DNA of 64,000 nt from Physella acuta. Taxonomy: Eukaryota > Mollusca > Gastropoda > Physidae. The translations under genes were made by a program, and so were the position numbers. The notes beneath the pieces are model-generated. The model ran no database searches. It saw only the letters and a program-made list of their open reading frames with translations, and had not been told where the DNA came from. Positions 1-11,313 of this stretch are shown piece by piece. Positions within the stretch are counted from its first letter, which is position 1. Each line of letters starts with the position of its first letter. The stretch covers positions 62,001-126,000 of the forward strand of contig NW_026732354.1 of NCBI RefSeq assembly GCF_028476545.1, read 5' to 3'.

Positions 1-51
1 CTCCTTGTAAAAGTGTGTTAAATAAATGGGTTAAAATGTAAGTGAACTTTC

Positions 52-560
52 TCTTTAGCGATCCATTGGGCAAATGAAGTAGAGTTTATATGTTTCTTGA
101 CCTCAGCATATAAATGGATGTTGTGGCCAGCACTATGTAAAGCCGACTTTACTTTCCACATCAGGGATGGGTTGACTCAGGGGGGTACATACGTCCCCGG
201 GCGCCGACCTTAGGGGGCGCCAAAATGGGTTAGAAAAACAAATTAAAATCTCATTTTTGGTGCAGTTTTGCATTATAAATATAAAATAATATAACGGGGG
301 GGGGGGGGGGGGGGAGCCGCAAATGAAAAGTTTGAGGGGTGGGGTGCAAATGGAAAGTTTGAGGGGGAGGGGTGCAAATGGAAAGTTTGAGGAGGGTGCA
401 AATTGAAAATTGAAGGTTTGTTCCCGAGGGGCGGGGGGGGGGGGGTTGTCCCCGGGCGCCGGGAAGGATCGCTACGCCTCTGACTCAGGGGCAGCCTACA
501 GTCAGTCCGAATCGAGATCCGAACTCGAGAATACGCTCTGCCATTGGGTCACGCCATCCC
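52..560 (+). mobile_element. tRNA-derived SINE, split by a younger MITE
   Basis: A dispersed repeat that recurs near 14.9, 17.9, 23.1, 31.3, 43.9, 46.5, 47.6 and 54.7 kb. The left part holds the hallmark gacctcagcatataaa and the right part holds ccgaactcgag, whose complement resembles a pol III B box. Read on the minus strand the right end therefore looks tRNA-derived. The copy is interrupted by a hAT-like MITE. Confidence 0.6.
183..482. mobile_element. hAT-like MITE (CAGAGGCGTAGCG family), 5' end eroded
   Basis: It ends in cgctacgcctctg, the complement of the family's usual start, and carries long G runs and the motif gtccccgggcgccg. The repeated flank actcaggg on both sides fits an 8-base target duplication, but the left inverted repeat is no longer readable. 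It sits inside the SINE. Confidence 0.55.
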
Positions 561-689
561 ACCAAAAAGTAGATCTGGAATTGTTTTTTTGCGGTATTTT
601 TCAATTCACGATATCAAAACTATCCGGCTTGCCATTTACTCTAATATAATGGAAATAGTTCTCTTAAAAAAAAAACATCGCCGATTATT

Positions 690-1282
690 AAGGTTGGCAT
701 TTGAAAAGAAGTTGCTAAGAGGTGGATTATATTTGAAGTTGGTGCATAATGTATGTAAAAATGACCCATTATTAATAGCGGCCTATACTTAAATATGGCC
801 TACAGTAAATGATGACCAATTAGTAGCAGTGTTTCTTCCAGACTTTTTCTCCGTGGGGGGGGGGGGGCACTTGAAAATTTCGGGGGGGGGGCGGACAACA
901 ATTTTCGGGGGGGGGGGGATGCGGACACTAGTAAAAGTGTATGTTTATTATATAAAATACATCTCGTTCGGGGGGGGGGGGGGGGGGGGCGGTAGACTTT
1001 CTTCGGGGGGGGGGGGGGTGCTCCGCCCCCCTAAGAGATGCCTGGAAAAAACTCTGATTAGTAGGAGTATATTTGAAGGCGGTCCGTGTTTATATAAAGA
1101 TGACCTGAATTTAAAAGGTGGCCAAAATTAAAACGGTGACTAGTATTTAAAGGTGGCCTATACAAACAGGAGACCTGTTTAATTAGTTTCAAGGTGGCGT
1201 AAAGGTAAAGGTGACATGTGTTTAACTAAAGGTGACCTGTATTTAAAAATGGCCTCTATATAAAGTTGGCCTGTATTTGAGT
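690..1282 (+). repeat. Degenerate minisatellite around atttaaaggtgacctgt
   Basis: Diverged short units of the form aaggtgacctgtatttaaa lie on both sides of a MITE. Several contain AGGTGACC, which resembles a splice donor. By analogy with the other arrays this could be the decayed array of the missing first exon of the downstream MTFP1-like gene; that is inference. No coding exon was found between 560 and 1494. Confidence 0.4.
827..1056. mobile_element. hAT-like MITE (CAGTGTTTCTTCCAG family)
   Basis: Starts cagtgtttcttccag and ends aaaactctg, with runs of G and an AT-rich core containing aaatacatctcgttcg. It is flanked on both sides by attagtag, an exact 8-base duplication, which fits hAT-type insertion. 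No transposase is encoded. Confidence 0.75.
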
Positions 1283-1433
1283 CAGAGGCGTAGCGAGGGG
1301 GGGGGGACGGGGGGAAATATGTCCCCGGGCGCCGACCTTAGGGGGGGGGGCGTTAAATTGAAAAGTTCGAAGGGGGGGGGGGGGTGCAAGTCGAAAGTTA
1401 AAGGGGGTGCCGGGAAGGGTCGCTACGCCTCTG
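1283..1433. mobile_element. hAT-like MITE (CAGAGGCGTAGCG family), intact ends
   Basis: Terminal inverted repeats cagaggcgtagcg and cgctacgcctctg bound a G-rich core with no coding capacity. The flanks repeat atttgagt exactly, an 8-base target duplication. It lies 61 bases before the first visible MTFP1-like exon. Confidence 0.8.
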
Positions 1434-1494
1434 ATTTGAGTGGCCGACATGAACAAATCAAGCGTGACGATGTACTAATGAGCGCGTGTTGCAG

Positions 1495-2585
1495 GTTACG
1501 GGCAGGCGATTGGTGAGACGATCAGGTCACTGGCAACAGATCGAACCGTCAGGTTTTGTCAACTGGCCGGCGGTCTGTTCGTCTTGTTCCACATCCTCAG
1601 TGCTGCCCTGGATAAGGTGAGTTGTGCACGTGGGATGGGGTTAGGGACAGGTGGGTCATACACCTGGGATAAGTGGGTCGTACACTTGGGGCAGTGGGTC
1701 ATACACCAGTTGCAGGTGGGTCATACACCTGGGTCAGTGGGTCATGCACGGACAGGTGGGTCATACACCTGGGATAGGTGGGTCGTACACTTGGGGCAGT
1801 GGGTCATACACCTGGGTCAGGTGTGTCATGCACGGACAGGTGGGTCATACACCTGGGATAGGTGGGTCGTACACTTGGGGCAGTGGGTCATACACCTGGG
1901 GCAGGTGGGTCATACACCTGGGTCAGGTGGGTCATACACCTGGGGCAGGTGGGTCATACACCTGGGGCAGGTGGGTCATACACCTGGGTCAGTTGGGTCA
2001 TACACCTGGGGCAGGTGGATCATACACCTGGGGCAGGTGGGTCATACACCTGGGGCAGGTGGGTCATACACCTGGGTCAGTGGGTCATGCACGGACAGGT
2101 GGGTCATACACCTGGGGCAGGTGGGTCATACACCTGGGGCAGGTGGGTCATACACCTGGGGCAGGTGGATCATACACCTGGGGCAGGTGGGTCATACACC
2201 TGGGGCAGGTGGGTCATACACCTGGGTCAGTGGGTCATGCACGGACAGGTGGGTCATAAACCTGGGGCAGGTGGGTCATACACCTGGGGCAGGTGGGTCA
2301 TACACCTGGGGCAGGTGGGTCATACACCAGGCGCAGGTGGGTTATACACCTGGGACAGGTGGGTCTTATAACTGGGACAAGTGGTTAAGACAACTGTGAG
2401 AGTGTTAGGGACAGGTGGGTCATACACATGAGACGGGAGTGTTTGGGATAGAAGAGTCATAACCTGAGGCAGAGGCTTGGTTGACTATTGAAATTTTATT
2501 TTACTGATTTCTTGTCAGTTGTACGTGACTAAATATGTCTCTCACATTCACTCACTCACTCACGCACCCACACCCACACCCATAC

Positions 2586-2645
<60 letters not shown>

Positions 2646-4596
2646 CTATTCGTCCATTATATTGTATGCTCCCCTGTAATCCTGTATACATCGTGTCCCA
2701 ATGACAGAAAGATCCAGTTGATATGGTTAAAGCCGGCCTCGATGTTCTGTTTTTTGAAGCCCTCGCCTCTATCCTCATCCCTACTGTCTTCTGTGCGCAG
2801 GTGCTGAGGTAAGATTTGTAGTACAGGTGATGAGGTAATATTTGTAGCACAGGTGCTGAGGTAAGATTTGTAGTACAGGTGATGAGGTAAGATTTATAGC
2901 ACAGGTGATGAGGTAAGATTTGTAAGATTTGTAACACAGGTGCTGAGGTAAGATTTGTAGTACAGGCGATGAGGTAAGATTTGTAGCAAAGGTAATGATG
3001 TAAGATTTATAGCATAGGTGATGAGGTAAGGTTTGTAGCACAGGTGATGAGGTAAGATTTGTAACTCATGTGCTGAGGTAAGTTTGTTAGCATAAGTTTA
3101 TGGTAAAACTGGTAGCATATGTTTAAGGTAAGATTGGAACATATGTTTAAGGTAAGATTGGAACATATGTTTAAGGTAAGATTGGAACATATGTTTAAGG
3201 TAAGATTGGAACATATGTTTAAGGTAAGATTAGAAGATAGGTTTAAGGTAAGATTGGAACATATGTTTAAGGTAAGATTGGAACATATGTTTAAGGTAAG
3301 ATTGGAACATATGTTTAAGGTAAGATTGGAACATATGTTTAAGGTAAGATTAGAAGATAGGTTTAAGGTAAGATTGGAAGATAGGTTTAAGGTAAGATTG
3401 GAACATATGTTTAAGGTAAGATTGGAACATATGTTTAAGGTAAGATTGGAACATATGTTTAAGGTAAGATTAGAAGATAGGTTTAAGGTAAGATTGGAAG
3501 ATAGGTTTAAGGTAAGATTGGAAGATAGGTTTAAGGTAAGATTGGAAGATAGGTTTAAGGTAAGATTGGAAGATAGGTTTAAGGTAAGATTGGAAGATAG
3601 GTTTAAGGTAAGATTGGAAGATAGGTTTAAGGTAAGATTGGAAGATAGGTTTAAGGTAAGATTGGAAGATAGGTTTAATAAAAGACTGGTAGCACAGGTT
3701 TAAGGTGTGACTGGTTACATAGAATTACGGTAAAACTTATATAATAAGTTTAAGGTAAGACTGGTAGCACAGAGGATTGAGGTAAGACTAGTAGCTGATT
3801 AATGTGTGCAGTGTTTCTTCCAGACTTCTCCGGGGGGGGGGGGGGGGGTGGGTCAGACACTGGTAAAAGTATAGGTTTTCTACATATCTACATAAATTCC
3901 AGATGCCTGGAAGAAACTCTGAATGTGTGACTGGTAACTGGTTTACAGTAAGACTGGTAGAATACGTTTAAGATACGATTGTTAGATACTAACGTTTCCA
4001 CTTGAGGGAGTAGCACTAAACCAGAGTTTCTTCCAGGCATCTCTTCGGAGGGGGGGCGAAGCCCCCCGAAAAAATTCTATCGCCCCCCCCCCCCCGAACG
4101 AAATGAAATTTATATAATTTATATATAAAATATATACTTTTAACAGTTTCCGCCCCCCCCCCCCCCGAAGAAAGTCTACCGCCCCCCCCCCCCCGAAAAT
4201 TTCAAGTGCCCCCCGGAGAGAAAAGTCTGGAAGAAACACTGGACACAACACCAGCGTTGCACCCACCATTCAAACCCTGTAGACCTATCTAAACATAACA
4301 ACAAACAAATCAATATATCAGTTGACAATTCAACTGTAGACTCTATTAACATTCAGAACACACAACACTACATTTCATTAATCAGTATATCCATTCTGAC
4401 CTTTAACCTACCCCCCTCTTCTCACCCCCTCCCCTCCAGTCTAGCCAGGGAGCTCTTCAGTCGACTCAACGTGGGCGGGGACGCCAACAGGTTTGGGCCA
4501 CCCATCCTCACCCTGGTCCTGCTGTTCGCCATCTCCACGCCCGTGGACGGGCTAGTCAACTCCCTGCTGGACGCCACCATCCGAAAGGTGTTGTAG
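1495..4596 (+). CDS. Mitochondrial fission process protein 1-like gene A (5' partial)
   Basis: Three exons are visible: 1495-1616, 2708-2808 and 4440-4596, with intron phases 1 (incoming), 0 and 2. Joined they give about 125 codons ending at TAG 4594-4596. Exon 1 reads YGQAIGETIRSLATD, matching the YANEVGEAFRSL segment of MTFP1; exon 2 contains FFEALASILIPTV and exon 3 STPVDGLVNSLLDATIRKVL, equivalent to the MTFP1 C-terminus. Family members are small multi-pass proteins of the inner mitochondrial membrane that promote fission. The first coding exon (N-terminus through RxLG) is not recognisable and probably lies left of the window. Introns 1 and 2 begin with minisatellites, and the last codons are repeated downstream. 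Two further paralogs follow on the same strand. A plain MTFP1 orthologue cannot be separated from a lineage-specific paralog here. Confidence 0.82.
1640..2425 (+). repeat. Donor-proximal minisatellite, about 22-base unit
   Basis: About 33 copies of a unit containing gtgggtcatacacctggggc begin some 25 bases after the exon end at 1616. Most units contain CAGGTGGGT, which fits a 5' splice site. The sense strand is G-rich. The array is open in several frames, but those long frames are repeat artefacts. Confidence 0.9.
2585..2641. repeat. (AT)n microsatellite
   Basis: Nearly pure AT dinucleotides with one interruption, inside intron 2 of the first MTFP1-like gene. Confidence 0.95.
2799..3110 (+). 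repeat. Minisatellite seeded at the exon 2708-2808 donor
   Basis: The exon ends gtgctgag and is followed by gtaagatttgtag. Together these form the 24-25 base unit, which repeats about 11 times as variants of gatgaggtaagatttgtag. The monomer thus includes both the last bases of the exon and the donor. Confidence 0.9.
3112..3790 (+). repeat. Second donor-like minisatellite, 24-base unit
   Basis: About 24 nearly identical units built on gtttaaggtaagattggaac (variants end in gat), continuing directly from the previous array and decaying after 3690. Each unit keeps AAGGTAAGA, a strong donor match. Two alternating subtypes form higher-order blocks. Confidence 0.92.
3809..3921. mobile_element. Short hAT-like MITE (CAGTGTTTCTTCCAG family)
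   Basis: Starts cagtgtttcttccag and ends aagaaactctg. It is flanked by an exact 8-base duplication, aatgtgtg (3801-3808 and 3922-3929). It is an internally deleted relative of the copy at 827-1056. Confidence 0.8.
4022..4241. mobile_element. hAT-like MITE (CAGTGTTTCTTCCAG family), inverted
   Basis: Starts cagagtttcttccag and ends ctggaagaaacactg, with C runs on this strand and an AT-rich core. A clean target duplication is not visible. It lies in the last intron of MTFP1-like gene A, about 200 bases before the terminal exon. Confidence 0.72.
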
Positions 4597-4745
4597 AACA
4601 CCCACATGTCACCATAACACCACAGCTGTTTGCTTGATATCCGAAAGGTGTTGTAGATCATCCACATGTCACCATAACACCACAGCCGTTTGATATCCGA
4701 AAGGTGTTGTAGAACACCCAAATGTCATCATAACACCACAGCTGT
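4580..4745 (+). repeat. Tandem repeat containing the final codons and stop
   Basis: The segment atccgaaaggtgttgtag, encoding the last residues and the stop codon of MTFP1-like gene A, occurs three times in units of roughly 55-60 bases with accataacaccacagc. A poly(A) signal candidate (aataaa, 4760-4765) follows. Confidence 0.85.
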
Positions 4746-4749
4746 TTAA

Positions 4750-5344
4750 TTGATACAAAAATAAACTTTGTATAACTTGAAAAAATATTTTACGTGAAGT
4801 TTTTTTTAAATTGTATTTCTTTTATGATTTAGCTAGTCTTGGTCCTTGGAAGATGAAATGGTTTAACTTAAAAGGCGCACTAGAAATATTTATAATACAC
4901 TTTTTGTTTTCTAGAATCAAATACGTCAATGCAGCAAAAATTACCTAACCATGTCCTTAAACCTAACCATATGCCTAACCCTGTCCTTATAACTAACACA
5001 ATTCTAACAAAAATCCTAATCAAAACATTCTTAACCTATCCGCATCTCTATCTTTAACTGGAGTTGGGGGGGGGGGGGGAAGGATAAAATATACATGCTG
5101 GATGGGTAGGTATCAGAATGGGAGTTGATGGTTATGTCTTGTCCACGTGTATGGGGGTGAAGGTGCTTTTGGCTGTAACATACTTTTTGCAAATTAGATA
5201 CAATAAAAATCGTATGTGTGTATTGGGGGGGGGGGGGGCATGTTTTTAAAAAATAATTGTAGTTCCTATACGTGGGTGGAAAATATACAAAAACCCTACA
5301 ATAGTGGCAGAAAATAAAGGAAAGAAGGTTACGATGGTTAGATA
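4750..5344. other. Intergenic stretch, no gene seen
   Basis: AT-rich spacer with two G runs (about 5067-5080 and 5225-5238). A diverged ctaacc-type C-rich tract occurs at 4945-5010. No exon with splice signals and family resemblance was found on either strand. Confidence 0.6.
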
Positions 5345-6110
5345 AATAAACCGCGAGTGATCTCCCCTAAACTTTCTCGAATATTCTTATATAAAATAAC
5401 AGGGGATGGGAACTCGGGCTATAGACATGATTTTTAATCCATTTTAAATACTTAAAGTTTTAAAAATAGAATAAAATCTCGTAGACAAATTAATTGCACA
5501 CCAAGTGAACGCGAATAAAAAAGCGCATAATAGTGCGCAATATTATTAGTACTTTTAAAATTTACATTAGTTTTTTGAGAAATCGGAAGTAGCGTAAATA
5601 AGTACTTCCGGTCAACGAAAAATTCTCAAAATTTGACCGAAGGTAGAGAATTAGATCTTTTACTTACATATCAAATTTCATTTATCTATCTGAAATAGTA
5701 CTCAAGTTATAGGCTTTTGAAAAATTCAAAGTAGAAAAAGTACCACTTCCGGTTATCCGAAATCGCTCAAAAGTTGATACGGATCTACGATTTTGATAAA
5801 ATACTTATATATGAAATTTCATCAACCTAGCTGTAACGGTACTCAAGTTATCGTGTTTACACACGGACACACACACACACAGACACACAGACAGAATTGC
5901 AAAGCCCAGTTTTTCAGACTGGAATACGCATAAAACCTTTTAATTTTGATAAATCTGGATTGATAATTTTTGCCCGATTAAAATAAGTCCTCTATACTTC
6001 GGATGTGATGAAGGACTGAGGTGTAATACGGTGAAAATAGTTAAAATTTCAAGTGATTTTTGTGCACGATTACAATACTTTCTCTATACTTCGTATATAC
6101 GAGAAAGTAA
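5345..6110. mobile_element. Palindromic-ended MITE-like repeat
   Basis: Begins gagtgatctcccctaaactt and ends with the near-palindrome ttcgtatatacgagaaagta. The same repeat lies at about 43075-43735, and a partial inverted copy at about 21996-22440. Inside are repeated blocks of the type acttccggtcaacg and ctcaagttat. No protein is encoded, which fits a non-autonomous DNA element. Confidence 0.65.
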
Positions 6111-6300
6111 AAATGGAAAAAGAATATCAAACAACAGAGGGGTGAAGGAGGGGTATAACCAGAATCACAAAGAGAAAAGACTGAAGACAGGATGGATAGA
6201 TGATGTGGAGACAGAGCTTCTAGACTCGGAAGTTGAAGACATCAGACACATCTGAGTGGAAGAAGGTGGTGTGGTAGGACAACGCCTTCCATAGGCTGTC
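6110..6300 (+). pseudogene. Possible LINE reverse-transcriptase tail remnant
   Basis: A short reading frame contains KRLKTGWIDDVETELLDSEV, which resembles the RWIDDI/V motif often found near the C-terminus of non-LTR retrotransposon polyproteins. The frame is only about 70 codons and ends in TGA, so this would be a truncated remnant. The match rests on a short motif. Confidence 0.3.
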
Positions 6301-7084
6301 AATTCACAGAGATTGGGGGGGGGGGGGATTTGAACCGCGTGGCTTCCGTTTTGTTTGGAGTGTTGGGGATATTCTTTCTATATAACGACAAGTAAATATT
6401 GATGATGGTGGTAAGTGGTGGGATAATTTAAACAATAAAGTTGAGCCACTCTTTGTATTGCAGTTACCTTTCAACTCAAAACCAAACGCTAACACCATTC
6501 ATCAGAAAAACCATGATTCCAGAATAAACATTTCGCATGCACCTAACACTTTTCTAAAAAGTTGACGGAGCAGAAAAAATTTGCGTGAACTGACCCACAA
6601 ATACGTTGGTGTGGCTAATGGTGTAATGATAATTAACACGTGCAATTTTAATATTAAAATATTATCAACAACTGGTTCGTATAGGCCTACTAAGTTGATG
6701 TGTATGAACAATGTACCGAAGACTGCGTTACATTACACACTGACAACGGGAATTTCCAATTCTTGAGCGCTCAAAACTTAGCCCCTGTGGCCAATAGAAC
6801 ATGCAGGAAATACACCCACAACGATAGACACAGGAAAATGTCCAGACTACATGTTGGCATGCTTTCGGCACGATAGGTCAGGTATGTTGTTGCCTAAAAA
6901 AATTGGAGGTAGAATTATACCTATTTTGTTTCGCCAAATGCTATTGGGGAGTTTGTTTTTGTGGTACTCATTTTGTTTAATTAAGAATAAAAAAATCAGA
7001 CGGCATTTGTAGTTCTACACACCTACGCCAAAATATAAACACTGAATGACACACCCAAGCACAGATACAGACAGATACACTCAT

Positions 7085-7090
<6 letters not shown>
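6301..7090. other. Intergenic stretch, no gene seen
   Basis: Contains a G run near 6316-6327 and AT-rich unique-looking sequence. No splice-supported coding segment or recognisable repeat was found. Confidence 0.5.
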
Positions 7091-7095
<5 letters not shown>

Positions 7096-7121
<26 letters not shown>

Positions 7122-7211
7122 GCCTATGTATAAAACCTATATATAGCCTATAAATAAAAGCTATATATAGTCTCTACATATAGCTTATATATATATAGCC
7201 TATATATATAA

Positions 7212-7265
<54 letters not shown>
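7096..7265. repeat. (AT)n microsatellite cluster
   Basis: Several AT runs separated by variants of agcctatatataa, preceded by a short CA run. It lies about 220 bases upstream of the start codon of MTFP1-like gene B. Confidence 0.9.
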
Positions 7266-7268
<3 letters not shown>

Positions 7269-7484
7269 CCAAATGAAAATAAAAACATGACATTGAGAAT
7301 AAAAGATAAGAAAACAATAGCCTTTTAGGTGATCTATTTTTATTTCTCGCTTTACTCTACTCTCTCCTCTCCTACCCCAGGTCACACATAAAACCCAAAG
7401 TCCCGGGACCCACAGTTCCATCCCTGCAGGGCTAGAGTCCCACATGAAGCACAGACACACGGGGACTTGACCTGCTCACTCACC

Positions 7485-9530
7485 ATGTTGAGTGTTGTCT
7501 ACAATGATCCCTTCATTGTGTTTCCCTTCCGTTTGTATGGTGAGTAGCGTGAAAGTCCCGGTGTGAAACTGATTGGTTGGTTTATAATGGATGTGATCTG
7601 ATTGGTTGGTTTATACTGCGTGCTGATTGGTTGGTTTGTACTGGGTGCGATCTGATTGGTTGGTTTATACTGCGTGCTGATTGGTTGGTTTGTACTGGGT
7701 GCGATCTGATTGGTTGGTTTATACTGCGTGCTGATTGGTTGGTTTGTACTAGGTGCGATCTGATTGGTTGGTTTGTACTGGGTCCTATCTGATTGGTTGG
7801 TTGTAGAAAGAGTGTTTTATTTTTTAGTAGTAAACTTGAGGAGATCTAATTGATTGTTTCTTTGTTTGTTGGGCTTTTGCTGATGGCTTCATTAGTTAGT
7901 AGTTGGAGTGATATGATTGTCTCGTTTTGGAATCGATCAAATTTGTTTGGCTGTTTAAATACTGGCCAATATCTGTTTGGTTGATTATTTTCTGTATTGA
8001 TTGGTTAGTTTTATACTGGACAAAATCTGATCGGATGGATGTTAAGAGCTTGACTTGATTTGTAGTTGTTTTTTCATAATCTAATTGGGTTTTAAGGATT
8101 ATTCTCATATTACTTCATTTATACATTTTGTTGATTGTTGATTGGAAATGAGGGGTTGTGAGGTGAATAAAGAGATAAATCATGAATGTAAGAATGCTAT
8201 TAACGTGACACCTCAATTTTTCTCTCCCTCCCCCTATCCCCACCCCCGTAGGTCTTGGATTTGCTTTTGGTGAGGCAGTGTACCGCCGGCTACCCGTGGG
8301 GACGCTATTTTTGGGCGAAACGATAGCCCGATGCTACATCCTAGCCCACACCATCCACAGGGCGTTCAATGCCGTAAGTTGAGAAGGTTCTATTTGGTTT
8401 TTGGGGGTGTACGAGTCCTACCAGAGTCTGATGATGTCGCAAATAATGGAATCTTCTTTTAAAAAGGGGTGTTAAGTTATTGGTAGTTAACAAAATACAA
8501 ACATGACCAGCTAATGTCAACTTTAATTCTCTAACCCAAACCCTAACCCAAGTCCTCACATAGTTTTAAATCCAATTGCTCACCATACCTCTAAACCTGA
8601 GATTACAATACCACTAACAACCTAACACAGCTATGTTCGGAGGGATCATTTTTCGGACATTGATAATACTAATACCAATACTCAGGGCTATTCTAAGAAA
8701 AATATAATTGGGAGCTAGGAGCATAAACTGGAGTAGTTGATGGGGCGCCATTGTGTTTTTATTGCTACAAGTTCCTTCTTGAGACATTTGACTTCTGACA
8801 GTGGGTATTCGATGATGAGTGTTACGTTATCAGAATGTAGGAGTAAATAAATGGGCTTTGGAATGTAAAGATTGAAATAAGCAATACATGCAGCGCGGCT
8901 AAAACATATTTCAAATGTAGCCCTGGCCATGTTAATGTTATACTATTGATACACTTTGCTCTATTTGCACATAGAACAACCTTGGCTTTGGCCACCATAG
9001 TCTTTGCTCAACTTCCACATAGAACAATCTTGGCTACGGCCAACATGGTCTTTGCTCAACTTCCACATAGAACAATCTTGGACCAGACCATGATATTCTA
9101 TGCTCTTTTTCCACATAAATAATCTAGGTCATAATATTCATTGCTTTTCATCCACAGCAATCAAATGTAGCTCCTGCCGTCATAGCCTTTGATACCCTCA
9201 TACATGACGGGTTCTCCTGTGCATTTTTCCCTCCCGTGCTGGCCTATCATGTGTACAAGTAAGTCAGGGTCAATGCTCGTGGGTTCGAATCTTTATTTTT
9301 TTTGGCCGAGTAAATATACAGGGATGTAGTTGTCAGAGGGTATTTGAGCTGGGGGTTGGGGATAATGTAAATGTGTGAGTGTGTGTGTGGGGGTGGGTGG
9401 GTGCGGAGGGAGGGGTGTTGGGGAAGGGGGATTAGGGTTGGGGTAGTATACATAGGGTATTTTAGTTAGCTGGGAGATGGGGTAACATCAGTTTTGGGTT
9501 GGGGGGTAGGGGGTGAAAGAGGTGAAAGAG

Positions 9531-9562
<32 letters not shown>

Positions 9563-9792
9563 TTGTGTGAATATATATATAGTATGGAGTAGTAAACATA
9601 GTTTACAGTTTTATTTATGAATATTTTTCCAGAATTTTCGAATCCTTAATGGGGGATCTGGAATTTCTGCCAATGTTTTTCCGCAAGAATGTACCAGCCG
9701 TCATCAGCTTAGCAGCAGTGTGGTACACCTACCCCCATTTTGACGAACTGGTCGAGAAATTCATGAACGAAACCATCCGACAAGTCTATTAA
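7485..9792 (+). CDS. Mitochondrial fission process protein 1-like gene B
   Basis: Four exons (7485-7539, 8252-8373, 9158-9258, 9633-9792) join to 438 bases, 145 residues plus TAA. ATG 7485 follows cacc and is the first in frame. The phases (1, 0, 2) and the 122- and 101-base internal exons equal those of genes A and C. The protein carries the family pattern: RLYGLGFAFGEAVYRRLP (compare YLGYANEVGEAFRSL), then VIAFDTLIHDGFSCAFFP and a C-terminus FMNETIRQVY. MTFP1 proteins are hydrophobic inner-membrane mitochondrial proteins of about 150-170 residues that act in fission. This copy is divergent: the usual P-I-D before the last helix reads PHFDELV, so it may have a changed role. A poly(A) signal lies at 10045-10050. 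A minisatellite starts about 20 bases after exon 1. Confidence 0.85.
7560..7805 (+). repeat. Minisatellite after the exon 1 donor of gene B
   Basis: Units of ctgattggttggtttatact alternating with a gtactgggtgcgat variant make a two-part higher-order repeat of about 51 bases, with roughly nine half-units. It starts about 20 bases after the donor at 7540. Diverged attggttagtt fragments continue to about 8070. Confidence 0.88.
9300..9580 (+). repeat. G-rich and GT-repeat stretch in the last intron of gene B
   Basis: Directly after the donor at 9259 the sense strand becomes strongly G-rich (gggtgggtgggtgcggaggg) and then passes into a (GT)n run at about 9530-9555. It has no clear monomer. Confidence 0.55.
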
Positions 9793-10440
9793 ATGCCAAA
9801 ACTCACAAAAAAAAAAACAAGTTCCATATTTTATTTTGAAGAATTGTTAGTGATTGATCAGCTGCTGTTAATTTTTATGCTACAATAGGATAGTGTCTCG
9901 ATTACTTTAATTATGTGTATCTCATAATTTACATCGAATTTCTTTATCCAGACGGATTTCTTAAGAAAATGAAATTTTGTAAAAAATATCCTTCTTGGAA
10001 CTTAATAATTTGATTTAAATCCAAGTTTTTAAAAAAGCGTGACCAATAAATATAGCTCTACCACAAAGTAAAATTTTTCAATGCTAACGATGTCCTTGGT
10101 AATGTTTAAGTCAAGCTTTTAATCTATAGCGTGAAACATTTCATCCTGTTTTATACAATTAATTAAAAATGCCATTTATGTAATAACGTGTTTGGGTTTC
10201 AGTGTATAAATGTGTTGAGGTTGTTCTGGGCTTAAATGGCTAGCCTGTTGTCACATACAGTAGTGTCACGTGATGTCACATACGTGTCACGTGTCTTAGA
10301 TCTACAAGCATGACATCACTGTAGTCTATCTGTTTAAAGTCTGTAAGCCAAGAAGTTCATCGTCTCCTTACATTTATACAACTTGAGAAATGTTTGTTGA
10401 AAATACGTTCTCCTGTTACATTGGTATAGTATGAAGCAAG
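9793..10440. other. 3' flank of gene B, no gene seen
   Basis: AT-rich sequence with the poly(A) signal aataaa at 10045-10050 and a diverged short repeat of tgtcacgtgatgtcacatac near 10255-10310. No further exons were seen. Confidence 0.5.
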
Positions 10441-10444
10441 AACA

Positions 10445-10446
<2 letters not shown>

Positions 10447-10527
<81 letters not shown>
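10447..10527. repeat. (AT)n microsatellite
   Basis: An AT run of about 80 bases followed by actagccgtcccggcc, a motif also seen in inverted form near 24388-24400, so the pair probably belongs to one dispersed element. Confidence 0.9.
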
Positions 10528-10528
<1 letters not shown>

Positions 10529-10595
10529 TAGCCGTCCCGGCCAGGCCCTGCTCTGGCTTCTGTGAAAAACCTTTCTGTTAAATACCATTACCTGT

Positions 10596-11130
10596 GTGTT
10601 TAGTAATAATCATAAACCCGGCATTGCCCACCCAAACCACAACCAACCAAAAACAACAAACCGCAAACATAACGCTAACACAATTACAAATACAAACGAA
10701 AACAAAAACCTAACAACAAACCCAACCACAATCACAAACACCAATACAAACACAAAGAAAACACAAACAAAAAAGCAAACGAAAACAAAAAACTAACAAC
10801 AAACCCAACCACAACCACAAACACCAATAAGAACACAAAGAAAAAACAAATGAAAAAGCAAACGAAAACAAACCAAATCCAAACGCAAAACGCAAAACCA
10901 ACCACAAATACAAACCCAAAGAAAAAAAACACAAAGGAAAAAGCAAACGAAAACAAACCAAATCCAAACGCAAAACCAACCACAAACACAAATACAAACC
11001 CAAAGAAAAAACACAAACGAAAACGAAAAAAGAGAGAACAAAAACGAACCGAAACGCAACCACTAACGCAAACGCAACCCAAACACAAAGAAAACACTAA
11101 CGCGTACATAAACGCAAGTGCTCACAGTCA
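10596..11130. repeat. Strongly strand-skewed A/C-only block
   Basis: About 500 bases made almost only of A and C on this strand, with variants of aacaccaatacaaacacaaa and aagcaaacgaaaacaaa recurring. Long frames on both strands are artefacts of the bias. It follows a motif shared with the 24.2-24.4 kb repeat (aaacccggcattgcc). Confidence 0.75.
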
Positions 11131-11313
11131 AGCCCGGGGCGGAATCGCCTGTTTTAGCTTAATAAACGACTATAGTACCCCAACTTATTCATAGTCTTTT
11201 GCACTCACTTAAGCGAACGTAGGCGCCAAACAGAACACGGTAGACACGGGGCCCCAAATAGCACCCTGTCTGGGCACCAGAGGACGCCCGATTCGATTCA
11301 CTTAAAGACTATG

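Noticed and set aside
1584-2399. Long repetitive open frames in three phases
   Set aside because: They lie in a minisatellite whose unit is open in all frames; the real exon ends at 1616 with a good donor and a family match.
3112-3700. Possible CRISPR array
   Set aside because: Units are contiguous with no unique spacers, and the genome is eukaryotic.
3119-3703. A 194-residue frame of MFKVRLE repeats
   Set aside because: A 24-base array free of stops gives this automatically; it starts within an intron of an MTFP1-like gene.
10710-11109. Several overlapping hydrophobic minus-strand frames
   Set aside because: They come from the A/C-only block; the composition alone gives F, V, C and L-rich translations.
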